57,588 nucleotides of DNA, taken from positions 1 to 57,588 of the forward strand of contig PBMU01000020.1 in the NCBI GenBank assembly GCA_002722775.1, read 5' to 3'. This stretch comes from Rhodospirillaceae bacterium. Its GTDB lineage: Bacteria; Pseudomonadota; Alphaproteobacteria; Thalassobaculales; Thalassobaculaceae. Each line of letters begins with the position of its first letter. Positions within the stretch are counted from its first letter, which is position 1. A program made the position numbers and the translations under genes. Of this stretch, positions 18,642 to 27,336 are shown piece after piece. The notes beneath the pieces are model-generated. The model was not told the origin of the DNA. It searched no databases and saw nothing but the letters and a program-made list of their open reading frames with translations.

Positions 18642-18941
18642 ATGTGTACCTCGATTGTTGAAATTGTCGAAGCGGACGGCAAGGCTAAGGGCGTGGACGG
18701 TTGGTTCGCGTTATCACACGCCGTGGTTTCTTACGACCATCCAAATCACGCACTTCTGGAAGACTCTATAATCGTGGACTTTGTTAACCGCGACCGGGCA
18801 CCGGGAATGCGGACTGCAGCCGAACTTTCACTGGAGACGGCTAAGGCCCTTCTGGGGGCTTTGGACCGCGCCATTCGAGCCTCGGAAGCCGAGGAGGCGG
18901 AACGCTCGACATTTCGTGAATCGAACCGCGAGGCGGCTTGA
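18642..18941 (+). CDS. DUF6295 family protein
   Basis: 99 residues from the ATG at 18642. The ORF track begins at 18507, inside the hydrolase gene. An AGGTTAAAGAG sequence lies just upstream. The protein starts MCTSIVEIVEADGKAKG and has GWFALSHAVVSYDHPNHA, which I recognise as the DUF6295 pattern (CTxI, aromatic-rich, Asp-His-Pro). The function of the family is unknown. It follows the dienelactone hydrolase with only four bases between, so it is probably co-transcribed. There is no membrane segment or signal peptide. Confidence 0.8.
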   Translation: MCTSIVEIVEADGKAKGVDGWFALSHAVVSYDHPNHALLEDSIIVDFVNRDRAPGMRTAAELSLETAKALLGALDRAIRASEAEEAERSTFRESNREAA

Positions 18942-19555
18942 GACAACCATTGCGCGTCAAGCGTTTGAACCTGTTCCAAGGTTTTGGGGATTTTTCTGAC
19001 GACAAGTCCATGTTAGTGTTCGAGGAACAAGAAGCCCTCAGGTTAGCCAAAAGGACCAATTCTTAATCAGCCCTTGAACTTGGACATGCCATAGGGTTTA
19101 GGGACGAAATAACAAGCACCTAACTCGAAACAGGAAAGCACCGACGTCGGATCATAGTGGTGGTTGGCGACGATTGTTGGGGTGATTTCAATTTTTAATG
19201 ACCAGACTTGCGTAGTGAAGTTGATCCGCCCGATGCACGTCTTTGTCGACGAAGACCTCGTAATCACTATTCGCCGAAAGCTCCCTTGGCTGGGGTTGAG
19301 TTTATCGATAAGATGGTTACAAAAAAATCATGCTAATTTTATTGGAAATAGAAATATTTAATATTGAAAATACAATACTTATAATGTCGATGGTTGCCGG
19401 TGCCGAATTTTTGGGATGCTAAAAGGTGACCATTCCATTCCAGATCATTGAAGATTGCGGCGAATTTCGCATTGCATAGCTATTGGCTGATGGCCAATTT
19501 CATAGCTCAGGGGACAAAGGCGCAAGAATATTGGGGCGATTTGGGGGGAACGCGC
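18942..19555. other. 614-bp intergenic region with an AT-rich stretch before the LLM gene
   Basis: No intact gene was recognised. 19067-19267 on the minus strand may be a response-regulator fragment (separate entry). 19319-19390 is strongly AT-rich, with TATAAT at 19380-19385 but no good -35 hexamer at the right spacing. It may hold the promoter for the LLM-dehydrogenase-desaturase run. Confidence 0.5.
19067..19267 (-). pseudogene. possible fragment of a response-regulator receiver domain
   Basis: The 66-residue ORF ends with a segment like the last third of a receiver domain: hydrophobic strand TPTIVA, a helix DPTSVLSCFELGA and CYFVPKPYG with the conserved Lys-Pro. The phospho-acceptor Asp region is not seen in the same frame. 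Another frame upstream (DYEVFVDKDVHRADQ) may be an earlier part. This could be a decayed single-domain regulator or chance resemblance. Confidence 0.25.
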
Positions 19556-20581
19556 ATGGATTTTGGGACCTTCTTACTGCTGCAGTCACCAAGCTCGCGT
19601 GGGGCGGATGAGATCTTTGGGCGTGGGATAAAGGTAGCCCAGTTGGCGGACCGTCTCGGATTTGAGAGCATCTGGTGCGCCGAACATCATTTTTCGACCT
19701 ACGGCTATCTTTCCCGCCCCTTGATGTTCGCCGCTCATCTGGCGACTCAAACCGAGCGGATCCGTGTCGGCTCGGCCGTTGTTGTACTCCCTTTGCATCA
19801 CCCGCTTATCGTGGCAGAGGAAATTGCCACCGCCGACTTGCTGAGTGGTGGGCGTCTGGATGTTGGATTGGGGCGCGGTTACCAGACATACGAGTTCGAA
19901 CGGCTTGGATTCACGCTGGACGAGAGCCGTGAGAGGTTTGATGAGGCAGTAGACATCTTGCTTGCTGCTTTCGAGGGCGAACCCTTCAGTTATGAAGGTA
20001 AACACTATGCGTTCGATGAAACCTGTGTGTTTCCAACGCCAGTTCAGAAACCTCGGCCGCCGATCTGGGTGGTAGGCCAGAGCGAAGAATCGATCGCGGC
20101 TATAGCTCGGCGAGGGTTTAACATGGTTTCGGGCGGCTTCGGGGTGCCTTTGGAACGCCTGCGCGCATTCCGCGAGGGCTTCGACAAACTGATCACCGAC
20201 CCGGATGTCAAATCCACGGTTCGGGTCAGTACCCAACGCCCGGTTTATGTGACCGATAACGTATCGGAACTTGCCGAGGTGGTGGAACAGGCGCGTTGGA
20301 ATATGCGGGTCACATTGAGCCTTCGCCAGGGCCTCGAGCGGGTTGAGAAGGGGCATGCCATGGCGGTGCCCTTCGAGCAGGAACCTGCGGACGCCGAACT
20401 ACTAGACCGCTACTTTGTGATGGGCACGCCCGAAACTTGCATAATGAAACTCTCTGAATTGCGTGACGCGATGGGGATTGACCATTTCAACGCCAATTTT
20501 TGGTTTGGTGACCTGGAGCATGACCGTGTGGTCCGTTCGATGGAACGCTTTGCGACCGAAGTCATGCCGGCGTTCCAGTAG
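19556..20581 (+). CDS. LLM class flavin-dependent oxidoreductase
   Basis: 341 residues from the ATG at 19556, which follows GGGGGGAA. The ORF track start at 19448 adds 36 non-family residues. It is a luciferase-like TIM-barrel monooxygenase with MDFGTFLLLQSP, WCAEHHFSTYGYL, RIRVGSAVVVLPLHHP and GGRLDVGLGRGY. These proteins use reduced flavin and oxygen to oxidise alkanes, ketones, amides or sulfonates. The substrate is unknown. It is the first gene of a tight plus-strand run with the dehydrogenase (33 bases downstream) and the sterol-desaturase-family enzyme, which suggests a joint oxidation pathway. Confidence 0.9.
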   Translation: MDFGTFLLLQSPSSRGADEIFGRGIKVAQLADRLGFESIWCAEHHFSTYGYLSRPLMFAAHLATQTERIRVGSAVVVLPLHHPLIVAEEIATADLLSGGRLDVGLGRGYQTYEFERLGFTLDESRERFDEAVDILLAAFEGEPFSYEGKHYAFDETCVFPTPVQKPRPPIWVVGQSEESIAAIARRGFNMVSGGFGVPLERLRAFREGFDKLITDPDVKSTVRVSTQRPVYVTDNVSELAEVVEQARWNMRVTLSLRQGLERVEKGHAMAVPFEQEPADAELLDRYFVMGTPETCIMKLSELRDAMGIDHFNANFWFGDLEHDRVVRSMERFATEVMPAFQ

Positions 20582-20614
20582 CGGTGCGACAAGGCCGATT
20601 ATCGGAGGGTGAAG

Positions 20615-21559
20615 ATGAAAATCGGTTTTATCGGCCTTGGCACGATGGGAGCGCATTTCGCGACTAATCTGCAGAAGGCGGGTCATGATCTTATTGTACA
20701 TGACTTAAGCCGGCGGATCGCAGAAACGCATCTTGAGAAAGGTGCTGAATGGGCACCTTCACCGCGCGCGCTTGCCGAGGTTTCAGACGTGATCATGACG
20801 TCGCTTCCCGGACCGGTGGAAATCCAGGCTGTCGCCCTCGAACCTGACAACGGATTGCTGGCCGGAATTAGTGAAGGATCGGTCTATTTTGACCTCTCGA
20901 CCAATTCGCCTACCCTAATCCGTCACATTTATCAAGTTTTCGCGGAACATGGTGCGCATGTGCTTGATGCACCGGTGAGTGGTGGGCCAAGGGGGGCCAA
21001 ATCTGGCAAACTCGCGATTTGGGTCGGCGGCGACGAGGCAGTTTTCAACGCGCACCGGACTTGTCTCGATGCGATGGGCGACCAAGTAAAATATATTGGC
21101 CCGATCGGCGCAGGCGCTGTTGCCAAGCTAGTTCACAACAGTGCCGGCTACACCATCCAGGCGGCGATAGCTGAGGTGTTTACTACCGGTGTTAAGGCTG
21201 GCGTGCCACCGTTGGCTCTTTGGGATGCGATCCGTCAGGGGGCCAGGGGCCGGGTGCGCACTTTTGACAGTTTGGCTGACCATTTCCTGGTTAACAATTA
21301 CGATCCACCGAACTTTGCCTTGAAGCTGGCGCACAAGGATATCTCGCTTGCTTGCGAGCTCGGTCGCGAAATGGAAGTGCCGATGCGCCTCGTCAACCTA
21401 GCCCAGCAGGAAATGCGCGAGGCCTTGAATCGGGGTTGGGGCCACAGGGATAGCCGTTCCTTTCTATTATTGCAGCAGGAGCGTGCCGGAGTGCGTGTCG
21501 AGGAAAAGCCTGAGGATGTTGCTGCGGTCCTTGCCCTGGACCCGGCTGGCAAAGGCTGA
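20615..21559 (+). CDS. NAD(P)-dependent 3-hydroxyisobutyrate dehydrogenase family protein
   Basis: 314 residues from the ATG at 20615, with GGAGG six bases upstream. The track uses a GTG two codons earlier. The Rossmann motif is GFIGLGTMG, the substrate-binding segment APVSGGPRGAKSG and the catalytic-lysine region GAVAKLVHNS. The family oxidises beta-hydroxyacids such as hydroxyisobutyrate or tartronate semialdehyde, and some members reduce imines. The reaction partner here is unknown. It is placed between the LLM oxidoreductase and the membrane hydroxylase/desaturase. Confidence 0.92.
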   Translation: MKIGFIGLGTMGAHFATNLQKAGHDLIVHDLSRRIAETHLEKGAEWAPSPRALAEVSDVIMTSLPGPVEIQAVALEPDNGLLAGISEGSVYFDLSTNSPTLIRHIYQVFAEHGAHVLDAPVSGGPRGAKSGKLAIWVGGDEAVFNAHRTCLDAMGDQVKYIGPIGAGAVAKLVHNSAGYTIQAAIAEVFTTGVKAGVPPLALWDAIRQGARGRVRTFDSLADHFLVNNYDPPNFALKLAHKDISLACELGREMEVPMRLVNLAQQEMREALNRGWGHRDSRSFLLLQQERAGVRVEEKPEDVAAVLALDPAGKG

Positions 21560-21656
21560 TCGTGAATTAACGATCAAACACCCGATAGACATCCTGCTTT
21601 TTGCTGGCCATGCATGGGTATATATCTATTCTCGAAAACTGAAGGGGAGTAACGTG

Positions 21657-22670
21657 ATGTCGGATGCGACCTTGGGTGAGCGCAATGCTCGCGGAGAATG
21701 GCGCCCGGAAGCGCCGATCGCGTTGGCGCCGATCAACCACTGGCCGCCCCATCCCTCTGCAATTCTGAGATGGTGCTTTGGTAATCCGGGTTATATTTGG
21801 CCCTATAACGCACTCTGGCTCGCAATTGCAGTGGCGACTTGGGCTTGGCTGACGCCAGAACTCGCGATCATGAAAACGCTGGAGCTCTGGTGGATGGGTT
21901 TGATCCTGGCTCGCAACATTGCCTTTATAGTTCTGTTATTCGGAGGATTGCACCTTTATTTTTACGTCTTAAGGGGGCAGGGCGACGCCCACCGCTTCAA
22001 CACCGAACCCTTGGCCACGAACAGTCGGCGATTTTTGTTCCGGAACCAGGTGCGCGACAACATGGCCCGCACGCTTGTCTTTGGTGTGCCTGTCTTTACC
22101 AGTTTTGAGATAGCTACATATTGGGGTTTCGCGAACGGCTATCTTGGTTTCCCAGGCCTGGTGTCCGATCCGGTTCTGTTCTGGGGCTGGTTTGTGGTGG
22201 CGCTATTGTTTGCACCAGTGATTCACGCCGTACACTTTTATCTCGGACATCGCCTGCTGCACGTTCGTTTTCTCTACAAGACAGTTCATGCGCTGCATCA
22301 CCGCAATGTCGAGATTGGCCCGTGGTCGGGCCTCGCCATGCATCCCGTCGAGCATGTAATATATTTCTCGACGGTTTGTGTGCAGTGGCTGATCGCGCTG
22401 CACCCTGTGAACGCGCTATTCCAAATCCAGATTGCCGCGTTCTATCCGGCTTTGGGTCATTCTGGTTTCGAGCGGCTGAAAATCGGTGATGGACAGGGCC
22501 TGGAAGGCGGAAGCTACTTCCACTATCTGCACCACAAGCATTTCGAGTGTAACTACGGCGGCAGCTTGGTGCCGTTGGACAAGTGGTTTGGCACCTTTCA
22601 CGATGGGACGCCGGAGGCACACGCCTTGATGCGTGAGCGGTTGCGCGAACGACGGGTAGCGAATGCCTGA
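21657..22670 (+). CDS. sterol desaturase / fatty acid hydroxylase family membrane protein
   Basis: 337 residues from the ATG at 21657 (RBS AAGGGGAG). The track start overlaps the previous gene and is unlikely. Several hydrophobic segments span about 55-190. Histidine motifs for a di-iron centre are visible as HLGHRLLH, HALHHRN and HYLHHKHFE, in the order typical of the fatty acid hydroxylase superfamily. It should be an integral membrane oxygenase that hydroxylates or desaturates a lipid or terpenoid. It needs an electron donor that is not encoded nearby. It sits about 100 bases after the dehydrogenase, likely in the same operon. Confidence 0.9.
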   Translation: MSDATLGERNARGEWRPEAPIALAPINHWPPHPSAILRWCFGNPGYIWPYNALWLAIAVATWAWLTPELAIMKTLELWWMGLILARNIAFIVLLFGGLHLYFYVLRGQGDAHRFNTEPLATNSRRFLFRNQVRDNMARTLVFGVPVFTSFEIATYWGFANGYLGFPGLVSDPVLFWGWFVVALLFAPVIHAVHFYLGHRLLHVRFLYKTVHALHHRNVEIGPWSGLAMHPVEHVIYFSTVCVQWLIALHPVNALFQIQIAAFYPALGHSGFERLKIGDGQGLEGGSYFHYLHHKHFECNYGGSLVPLDKWFGTFHDGTPEAHALMRERLRERRVANA

Positions 22671-22967
22671 CTCGACGTCGAATTTGACTTTCTGGATTTC
22701 CTGTCTGGGAGCCTAGGCGATTTCGAACCTAAGACCACCGCGGCACGTCGGGTTTTAGGTGGTGTGGGCATGCGGCGTGGAGCATTAGGCCGTTCTATTT
22801 CTCTTTGACACCATAAACAGCTATTTTATGGAGTATTTCCCACCCACTAAGCTGTGTTGCGGTTGGTTCGTTATAATCACGACCTCCTTAGGGGTTACTG
22901 GGCGATGGAGTTAACCCGTACTGGGCTTAGACTCAAAAGTGGAAGATACCGAAAAAGGGGAGTAGCG
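22671..22967. other. 297-bp intergenic region before a GST gene
   Basis: No gene was recognised. A consensus -35 hexamer TTGACA at 22805-22810 has a weak -10-like TATGGA 16 bases on, and TATAAT occurs at 22872-22877 without a matching -35. These may serve the downstream GST. The ORF start in the track at 22854 reads a non-family N terminus. Confidence 0.4.
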
Positions 22968-23618
22968 ATGAAACTCTACATTGATCCGATTACAGTGAAC
23001 TGTCGAAAGGTGGTCGCCGGCCTCGACCTGATCGGTGCCGACTACGAAGAGGAACGGTTAAGTTATTTCGGTGGTGATCACAAACAGGCGGCGTACACCG
23101 CAATCAATCCGAACGCGGAACTTCCGGCACTCGTTGATGGCGACATGAAACTTTGGGAGTCGAACGCTATCTTGGTCTATGCGGCAGAGAAAATGCAAAA
23201 CGGCGAGGCCTATCCGCCTGATCCGAAGGTGCGCGCGGATATCACCCGGTGGCTGCTCTGGGAATCGAGCAAATGGTTTGAGGCGTGCTACGTTTACTTA
23301 GTCGAAAATGTGGTCAAGCCAATGCTCGATAATACTCCGGATAAGGCGATTCTTGATGCACATGCGCCGATGTTCCATGCGCGCGCTGCCGTCCTAGAAG
23401 CAAGCCTCGTTGATCGTCAGTGGTTGTCGGCGGGGCATCCGACTATCGCCGACATCGCGATTGCTTCGCCGATGCATCTTCACGGTGTTCAGAAATTGCC
23501 CCTCGTTGATTACCCCAATATTCTGGGCTGGATTGCGCGGGTCGAGGCGCTGCCTTGCTGGCAGAAATCCGATCCGGTCCCACATATCCCGCCGGAACTT
23601 TTGGCCAAAGTGGGCTAG
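22968..23618 (+). CDS. glutathione S-transferase family protein
   Basis: 216 residues from the ATG at 22968, which follows GGGGAGTAGCG. The thioredoxin-like N-terminal domain begins MKLYIDPITVNCRKVVAG and has AINPNAELPALVDGD and LWESNAILVYAAEK, the cis-Pro and Glu-Ser glutathione contacts. A helical C-terminal domain includes HPTIADIAIASPMH. It conjugates or isomerises an electrophile with glutathione. It is about 300 bases after the desaturase-family gene and may belong to the same detoxification or catabolic run, but it could have its own promoter. Confidence 0.92.
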   Translation: MKLYIDPITVNCRKVVAGLDLIGADYEEERLSYFGGDHKQAAYTAINPNAELPALVDGDMKLWESNAILVYAAEKMQNGEAYPPDPKVRADITRWLLWESSKWFEACYVYLVENVVKPMLDNTPDKAILDAHAPMFHARAAVLEASLVDRQWLSAGHPTIADIAIASPMHLHGVQKLPLVDYPNILGWIARVEALPCWQKSDPVPHIPPELLAKVG

Positions 23619-23860
23619 CGAGAGTGGGTCAGCCGGTCCAATTCGGACCGTCACCTTCGTGCATAAAAAGAGCGCAACGGTGCGTCCAAGCAGAAATTGG
23701 AGACGGTTCTTGATCAGTCGTTGAAGTTTCAACGGATTACTTCCCACCATTTAGGTGAACTCCAGATCGGGGGAGTGGGATTCATGGGGCGCCATTTTAT
23801 GTCCAATCGTAGAAAGAACATCCCGACAGCCGTGGTCTAAAATCATAAGGCTCTGCCTGT

Positions 23861-24574
23861 CTAAACCATAGGTTCGTCGCGGCAGTTGATCGTTACCTCA
23901 GCGATTGAGGCAGAGTTGGAAAGCGCTAGTACCGTGGTAACCACTTCGGCGATATCCTCTGGTTTGGTCATATCTTTTCGTGGGAAGCTCTCAATGGCTT
24001 GGGTCATGTCGGTCGCAACATAGCCCGGGCAAAGCGCGGTACAGCGCACTCCGTCAGCCCATCCTGCGTGGCGGGTCGCGTGAGAGAGCGCAACGGCAGC
24101 GAACTTGGTCATCGAATAGCCGATGCCTGCATCGTAGACTATTTTGCCAGCGAGCGAGGCAATGTTTACCACGCGGCCAGCACCCGAGCGGCGCAGATGA
24201 GGTAACGCCTCTCGCACCATAGAAAGTGGCCCCTTGACGTTAACCTCCCACATCCGGTCGAGCGTCCCGTCGTCGGCGTCTTCGACCGTGACGCGTGCCG
24301 CCATGCCGGCATTGTTTATCAGACCATCGAGACGGCCGAATTTATTAACGGTTTTATCGATCCAGGTACGGTGACTCGCGACGTCTTCCGCTTCATAGTG
24401 AGCTTTGAGGAAATTTTTAGTGTTCCACTCGTCGGTCAATGTGGCGAGCGAGCTTAGATCGCGGGCGCCAAGGCTCAGCCGATAGCCTGCCGCGTTAAGG
24501 CGTTTCGCGATAGCGCTCCCTATCCCCCGGTTCGCACCGGATATCATGATCACGCGTCCATTGGGCACCAACAT
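23861..24574 (-). CDS. SDR family oxidoreductase
   Basis: 237 residues from the ATG at 24574, preceded by GAAAGAAG. The longer ORF start at 24634 would overlap the upstream gene by 40 bases and adds residues unlike the family. Cofactor motif SGANRGIG, NNAGMAA and catalytic YSMTK are present. It is a predicted NAD(P)-dependent alcohol/ketone oxidoreductase. It begins 20 bases after the CmcJ/NvfI-type gene ends, so the two are very likely co-transcribed and act on the same compound. Confidence 0.9.
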   Translation of the reverse strand: MLVPNGRVIMISGANRGIGSAIAKRLNAAGYRLSLGARDLSSLATLTDEWNTKNFLKAHYEAEDVASHRTWIDKTVNKFGRLDGLINNAGMAARVTVEDADDGTLDRMWEVNVKGPLSMVREALPHLRRSGAGRVVNIASLAGKIVYDAGIGYSMTKFAAVALSHATRHAGWADGVRCTALCPGYVATDMTQAIESFPRKDMTKPEDIAEVVTTVLALSNSASIAEVTINCRDEPMV

Positions 24575-24594
24575 CAGGTCTTCTTTCGCTCGTC

Positions 24595-25587
24595 TCAGAC
24601 GTAAATTGCTAGACAACGCACCTCGGCACTCCAACGGTCCGGAGCGTTCAGCGGGGTAGTGGGGTCGTCGAAAGCACTGTGGAAGCTGAAAGTGCAGGGT
24701 GCCTCCGGTGTGATCGAATCTGGCTCCTCACCGTTAGAAAGGGCCAATGCGCCAGCCGAATCCCATTGTTTAATGAGAAGGGCTTCGTCCCGGGTTAAGT
24801 AAGGAAAGAAATGCCAAGTATGGCGATCGGCGTGTTTTGCGAAATAGTTCTCGCCAATCCTGTCTTGATAATGGATCTCCAAGACGACTAAGTCTTCAGG
24901 ATCAACGCTTGCCGCGTCGCAGAGTGCTAGCGGGTGGGTTGCAACTGGTTCGTCGGCGATGTTGCGCCAGAGATTGATGATCGCATACCTCCCGTTAGCC
25001 AACGCACGTTCGACGTCCCTAGAATTGAGAAGAGTTTCCCCTTCGGCGAGCGTGGTTTGATAGGTATCGTTTCTGGCCGGGGGTTTTGCCAGATCGCGCA
25101 AGCGCTGGGGCGCACTGGTAAGGGTGTAGTCGCCATGCACCAGATGTGCGGGTCCTTGGACCTGCTGCCCACCCTTGATGCGGTGTTTGGTTTGTTTTCC
25201 CGTGGCCGAGCGCACATTGTGATCGAAGGCGATGACAAAATCCGCACCGCAGGCGTCGCGCACGATTTCAGCGCAGGCCGGGTAATAATGGTGCACGACT
25301 TGCTCTTGATTCAAAAAGTCAAATTTTGGAAGGGGTGGCGGCGTCCGGATGAGTTCGAACCCATTCGCCCGCAGTGTGTGTCGGTCAATTTTACCGAAAG
25401 CACGTGCATCGCCGATAGGTATATCATGCTCTACCAAATCAATTCCCTTGCGCCCGGTATCGCTGCCATCGCGGTCACGATGGGTGAGCACTTTCCCGTT
25501 GCGATACAGCGAGGATTCAACGTCGGGCGCCATGTATTTTAATCTGCCGGTTCGTGTATCAGGATTGGTTCTTGCTGATGTCCCCAT
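24595..25587 (-). CDS. CmcJ/NvfI family oxidoreductase
   Basis: 330 residues. Recognised features are VEHDIPIGDAR, a DHNVR segment (FVIAFDHNVR), the VHGDYTL region, the INLWRNI motif and WHFFPYLTRDEALLIKQWDS. This arrangement matches the CmcJ/AsaB/NvfI group. It includes the cephamycin 7-methoxylase helper CmcJ and fungal non-haem iron or isomerase enzymes of meroterpenoid and small-molecule pathways. In bacteria the members are mostly uncharacterised. The predicted role is oxidation or methoxylation of a small molecule, with His/Asp residues able to bind iron. A GTG lies one codon before the ATG at 25587, and AGGAAG is upstream. It forms an operon with the SDR gene downstream. Confidence 0.82.
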   Translation of the reverse strand: MGTSARTNPDTRTGRLKYMAPDVESSLYRNGKVLTHRDRDGSDTGRKGIDLVEHDIPIGDARAFGKIDRHTLRANGFELIRTPPPLPKFDFLNQEQVVHHYYPACAEIVRDACGADFVIAFDHNVRSATGKQTKHRIKGGQQVQGPAHLVHGDYTLTSAPQRLRDLAKPPARNDTYQTTLAEGETLLNSRDVERALANGRYAIINLWRNIADEPVATHPLALCDAASVDPEDLVVLEIHYQDRIGENYFAKHADRHTWHFFPYLTRDEALLIKQWDSAGALALSNGEEPDSITPEAPCTFSFHSAFDDPTTPLNAPDRWSAEVRCLAIYV

Positions 25588-25922
25588 CACGATGTCTTCC
25601 TATATGTCAATTGTTTAAGAAGAACTTTTTCGTATTATGACATTTTAGCAGATCCTGACCGCAGGAAGGGGCCTTTGAAGACCCGCCTTTCCCCGATCGC
25701 GATAAAGCGTTTCCCATTTAGGCCTTGAATTTTTGCGATGCAGCCTCATGACCCTGTGCAGTTCAACAATGACTGCCATCATTGGCACCAAGAATTGATC
25801 AAATTGGCGAATACGTAAAGAGTGTGTTTGATGTGGAGAGGTAGAACTCTATGGGCATGATGGGTGCGGTGATTAGGGGTCGATCAGATAAAACCGAGTA
25901 CCCGTTAATGACAACGTGAAAT
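25588..25922. other. 335-bp region between a divergent-free gene start and the MmgE/PrpD gene end
   Basis: It contains no recognised gene. It lies upstream of the minus-strand CmcJ/NvfI gene and should carry its promoter. A short ORF (25799-25996, minus) has no family likeness. Confidence 0.45.
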
Positions 25923-25951
25923 TGCCAGGGTTTCAATGCGATACCCTGGCA
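25923..25951 (-). terminator. stem-loop at the 3' end of the MmgE/PrpD gene
   Basis: TGCCAGGGT (25923-25931) and ACCCTGGCA (25943-25951) are perfect inverted arms of nine bases with an 11-base loop. The loop contains the stop codon (25933-25935). On the minus strand it is followed by ATTTCACG rather than a T run, so it may be a weak terminator or an mRNA 3'-end protector. Confidence 0.4.
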
Positions 25952-27331
25952 CTGAAGATTTCGGAGAATGAAGCATGATTTTCCAGCGACCAACATTTGG
26001 CAAGAAGCAGTTCGGCCTCGCGACGATTAAGAACCGTTCCCGCTTGATCGAGGAACTTTGTCGAGAGTTGATCGTCTGTCATTGGTCGCTCAGCACTGCC
26101 TAAGCAATGTATCACCTGTTCCTTGATGCGCTTTCCGTCTTTAGTTTCTATCGTCAATTTTGCGGCGTCACGAGTGAGACTTAAATTTGGTTTGGGGGAA
26201 ACCTTACGACGTAGGGATACGACAGCTGGATCGTTGACACAGTTATCATCGCCTTCGGCGAGCCCAGCCCTCCCTCGTGCGAGGGCTGCCGCCGCCCAAT
26301 GCTGCACGCTTACCTGGGCTAGTTGGCTGTTTTCCGGTTCGGGACGATCGCAAAGTATTAGACAGAGCGGGTTTACCTCGATGACGATCTTCTCGATAGA
26401 GTGGATATCAACAGGCGAATTTGCCGCGAATGCGAGGCAGGCATCTAACACGGGATGAATTACGATGCCGCAGGGATACGGCTTGAATGTATTGTCTTGC
26501 ACGTACCATTGCTCCCCTAAGCTAGCAATGGCGGCTGCAGGATTGGCGCGGATGGCAAAGACATCGAAGTATCCGTTTTTTCCCTCCAATGATTTCTCCG
26601 AAGCGGTGAACCCGCGCTCGGCCAACACTGCGGCCTGGAGCCCGCAGCGAGCGGCGTGCGCGGGTACGAAGCTGGTACACATACTGCCGTGGGTCTGCCG
26701 AAAGCCGGAAGCCTGATTTGCGGCTAAACCCATTGCCCAACACGCTCGCTCGCTCGAAAGGCCCATGATTCGCGAAGAGGCTGCAGCAGCCGAGACACCG
26801 CCGGCAATCCCACTTGCATACCAACCAAGTTGGCCCTGCGCAGGTGGAGCCAGTAAGGCGGTACCAAGGCGGATCTGGATCTCAATTCCCAATATTAGTG
26901 CATCGAGAAGTTGCTTGCCGGATATAGGATGCATCCTAGAGCCTGTCGCTAACTCTCGCCTTTCGGCGGCTGCCAGTAATGAGGCTGCGACCGTTGCGGT
27001 CGGGTGAACTACGGTTTCGAGGTGTGTGTCGTCGAAGGCATGCGCGCTGGCAGAAAGCGCGTTCAAATACGCTGCGCTCAAACTATCAGTTCTTTCTTGC
27101 CGGCCTAGGATCGTCCCCTGTGCGGTGCCGGCAAAATTCGTTGTTTACCTCATAGGCAATCTGGCTCGTAGGATGTTTGATGCCTCCCAGCATGCAGCCA
27201 ATGATGTTGACGAAGGAACGCAGGCCAGCTCGTCGTACTTCGTCCGGTGTTTCAATTGGAGATAAAATGAAGTCGGCGAGTGTCTTCGTGACCATTGGAG
27301 TTTCGTTTCCTCCCATGATTTTCTCTGTCAC
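25933..27331 (-). pseudogene. MmgE/PrpD family protein, frameshifted
   Basis: The N-terminal piece (27331-27086, with FVNIIGCMLGG) and the main part (to 25933, with ALSASAHAFDDTHLETV, PYPCGIVIHPVLDACLAF) are in different frames. In the A run at 27133-27136 one extra base breaks the frame. Removing it joins EVNNEF to AGTAQGTILGRQERTDSLS and gives about 465 residues, the usual family length. MmgE/PrpD proteins include 2-methylcitrate dehydratase, cis-aconitate decarboxylase and many uncharacterised lyases. The GTG at 27331 or an ATG at 27316 or 27295 may be the start. The MFS gene ends 5 bases upstream, so they form an operon. The break may be a homopolymer sequencing error. Confidence 0.85.
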
Positions 27332-27336
27332 GTCAT

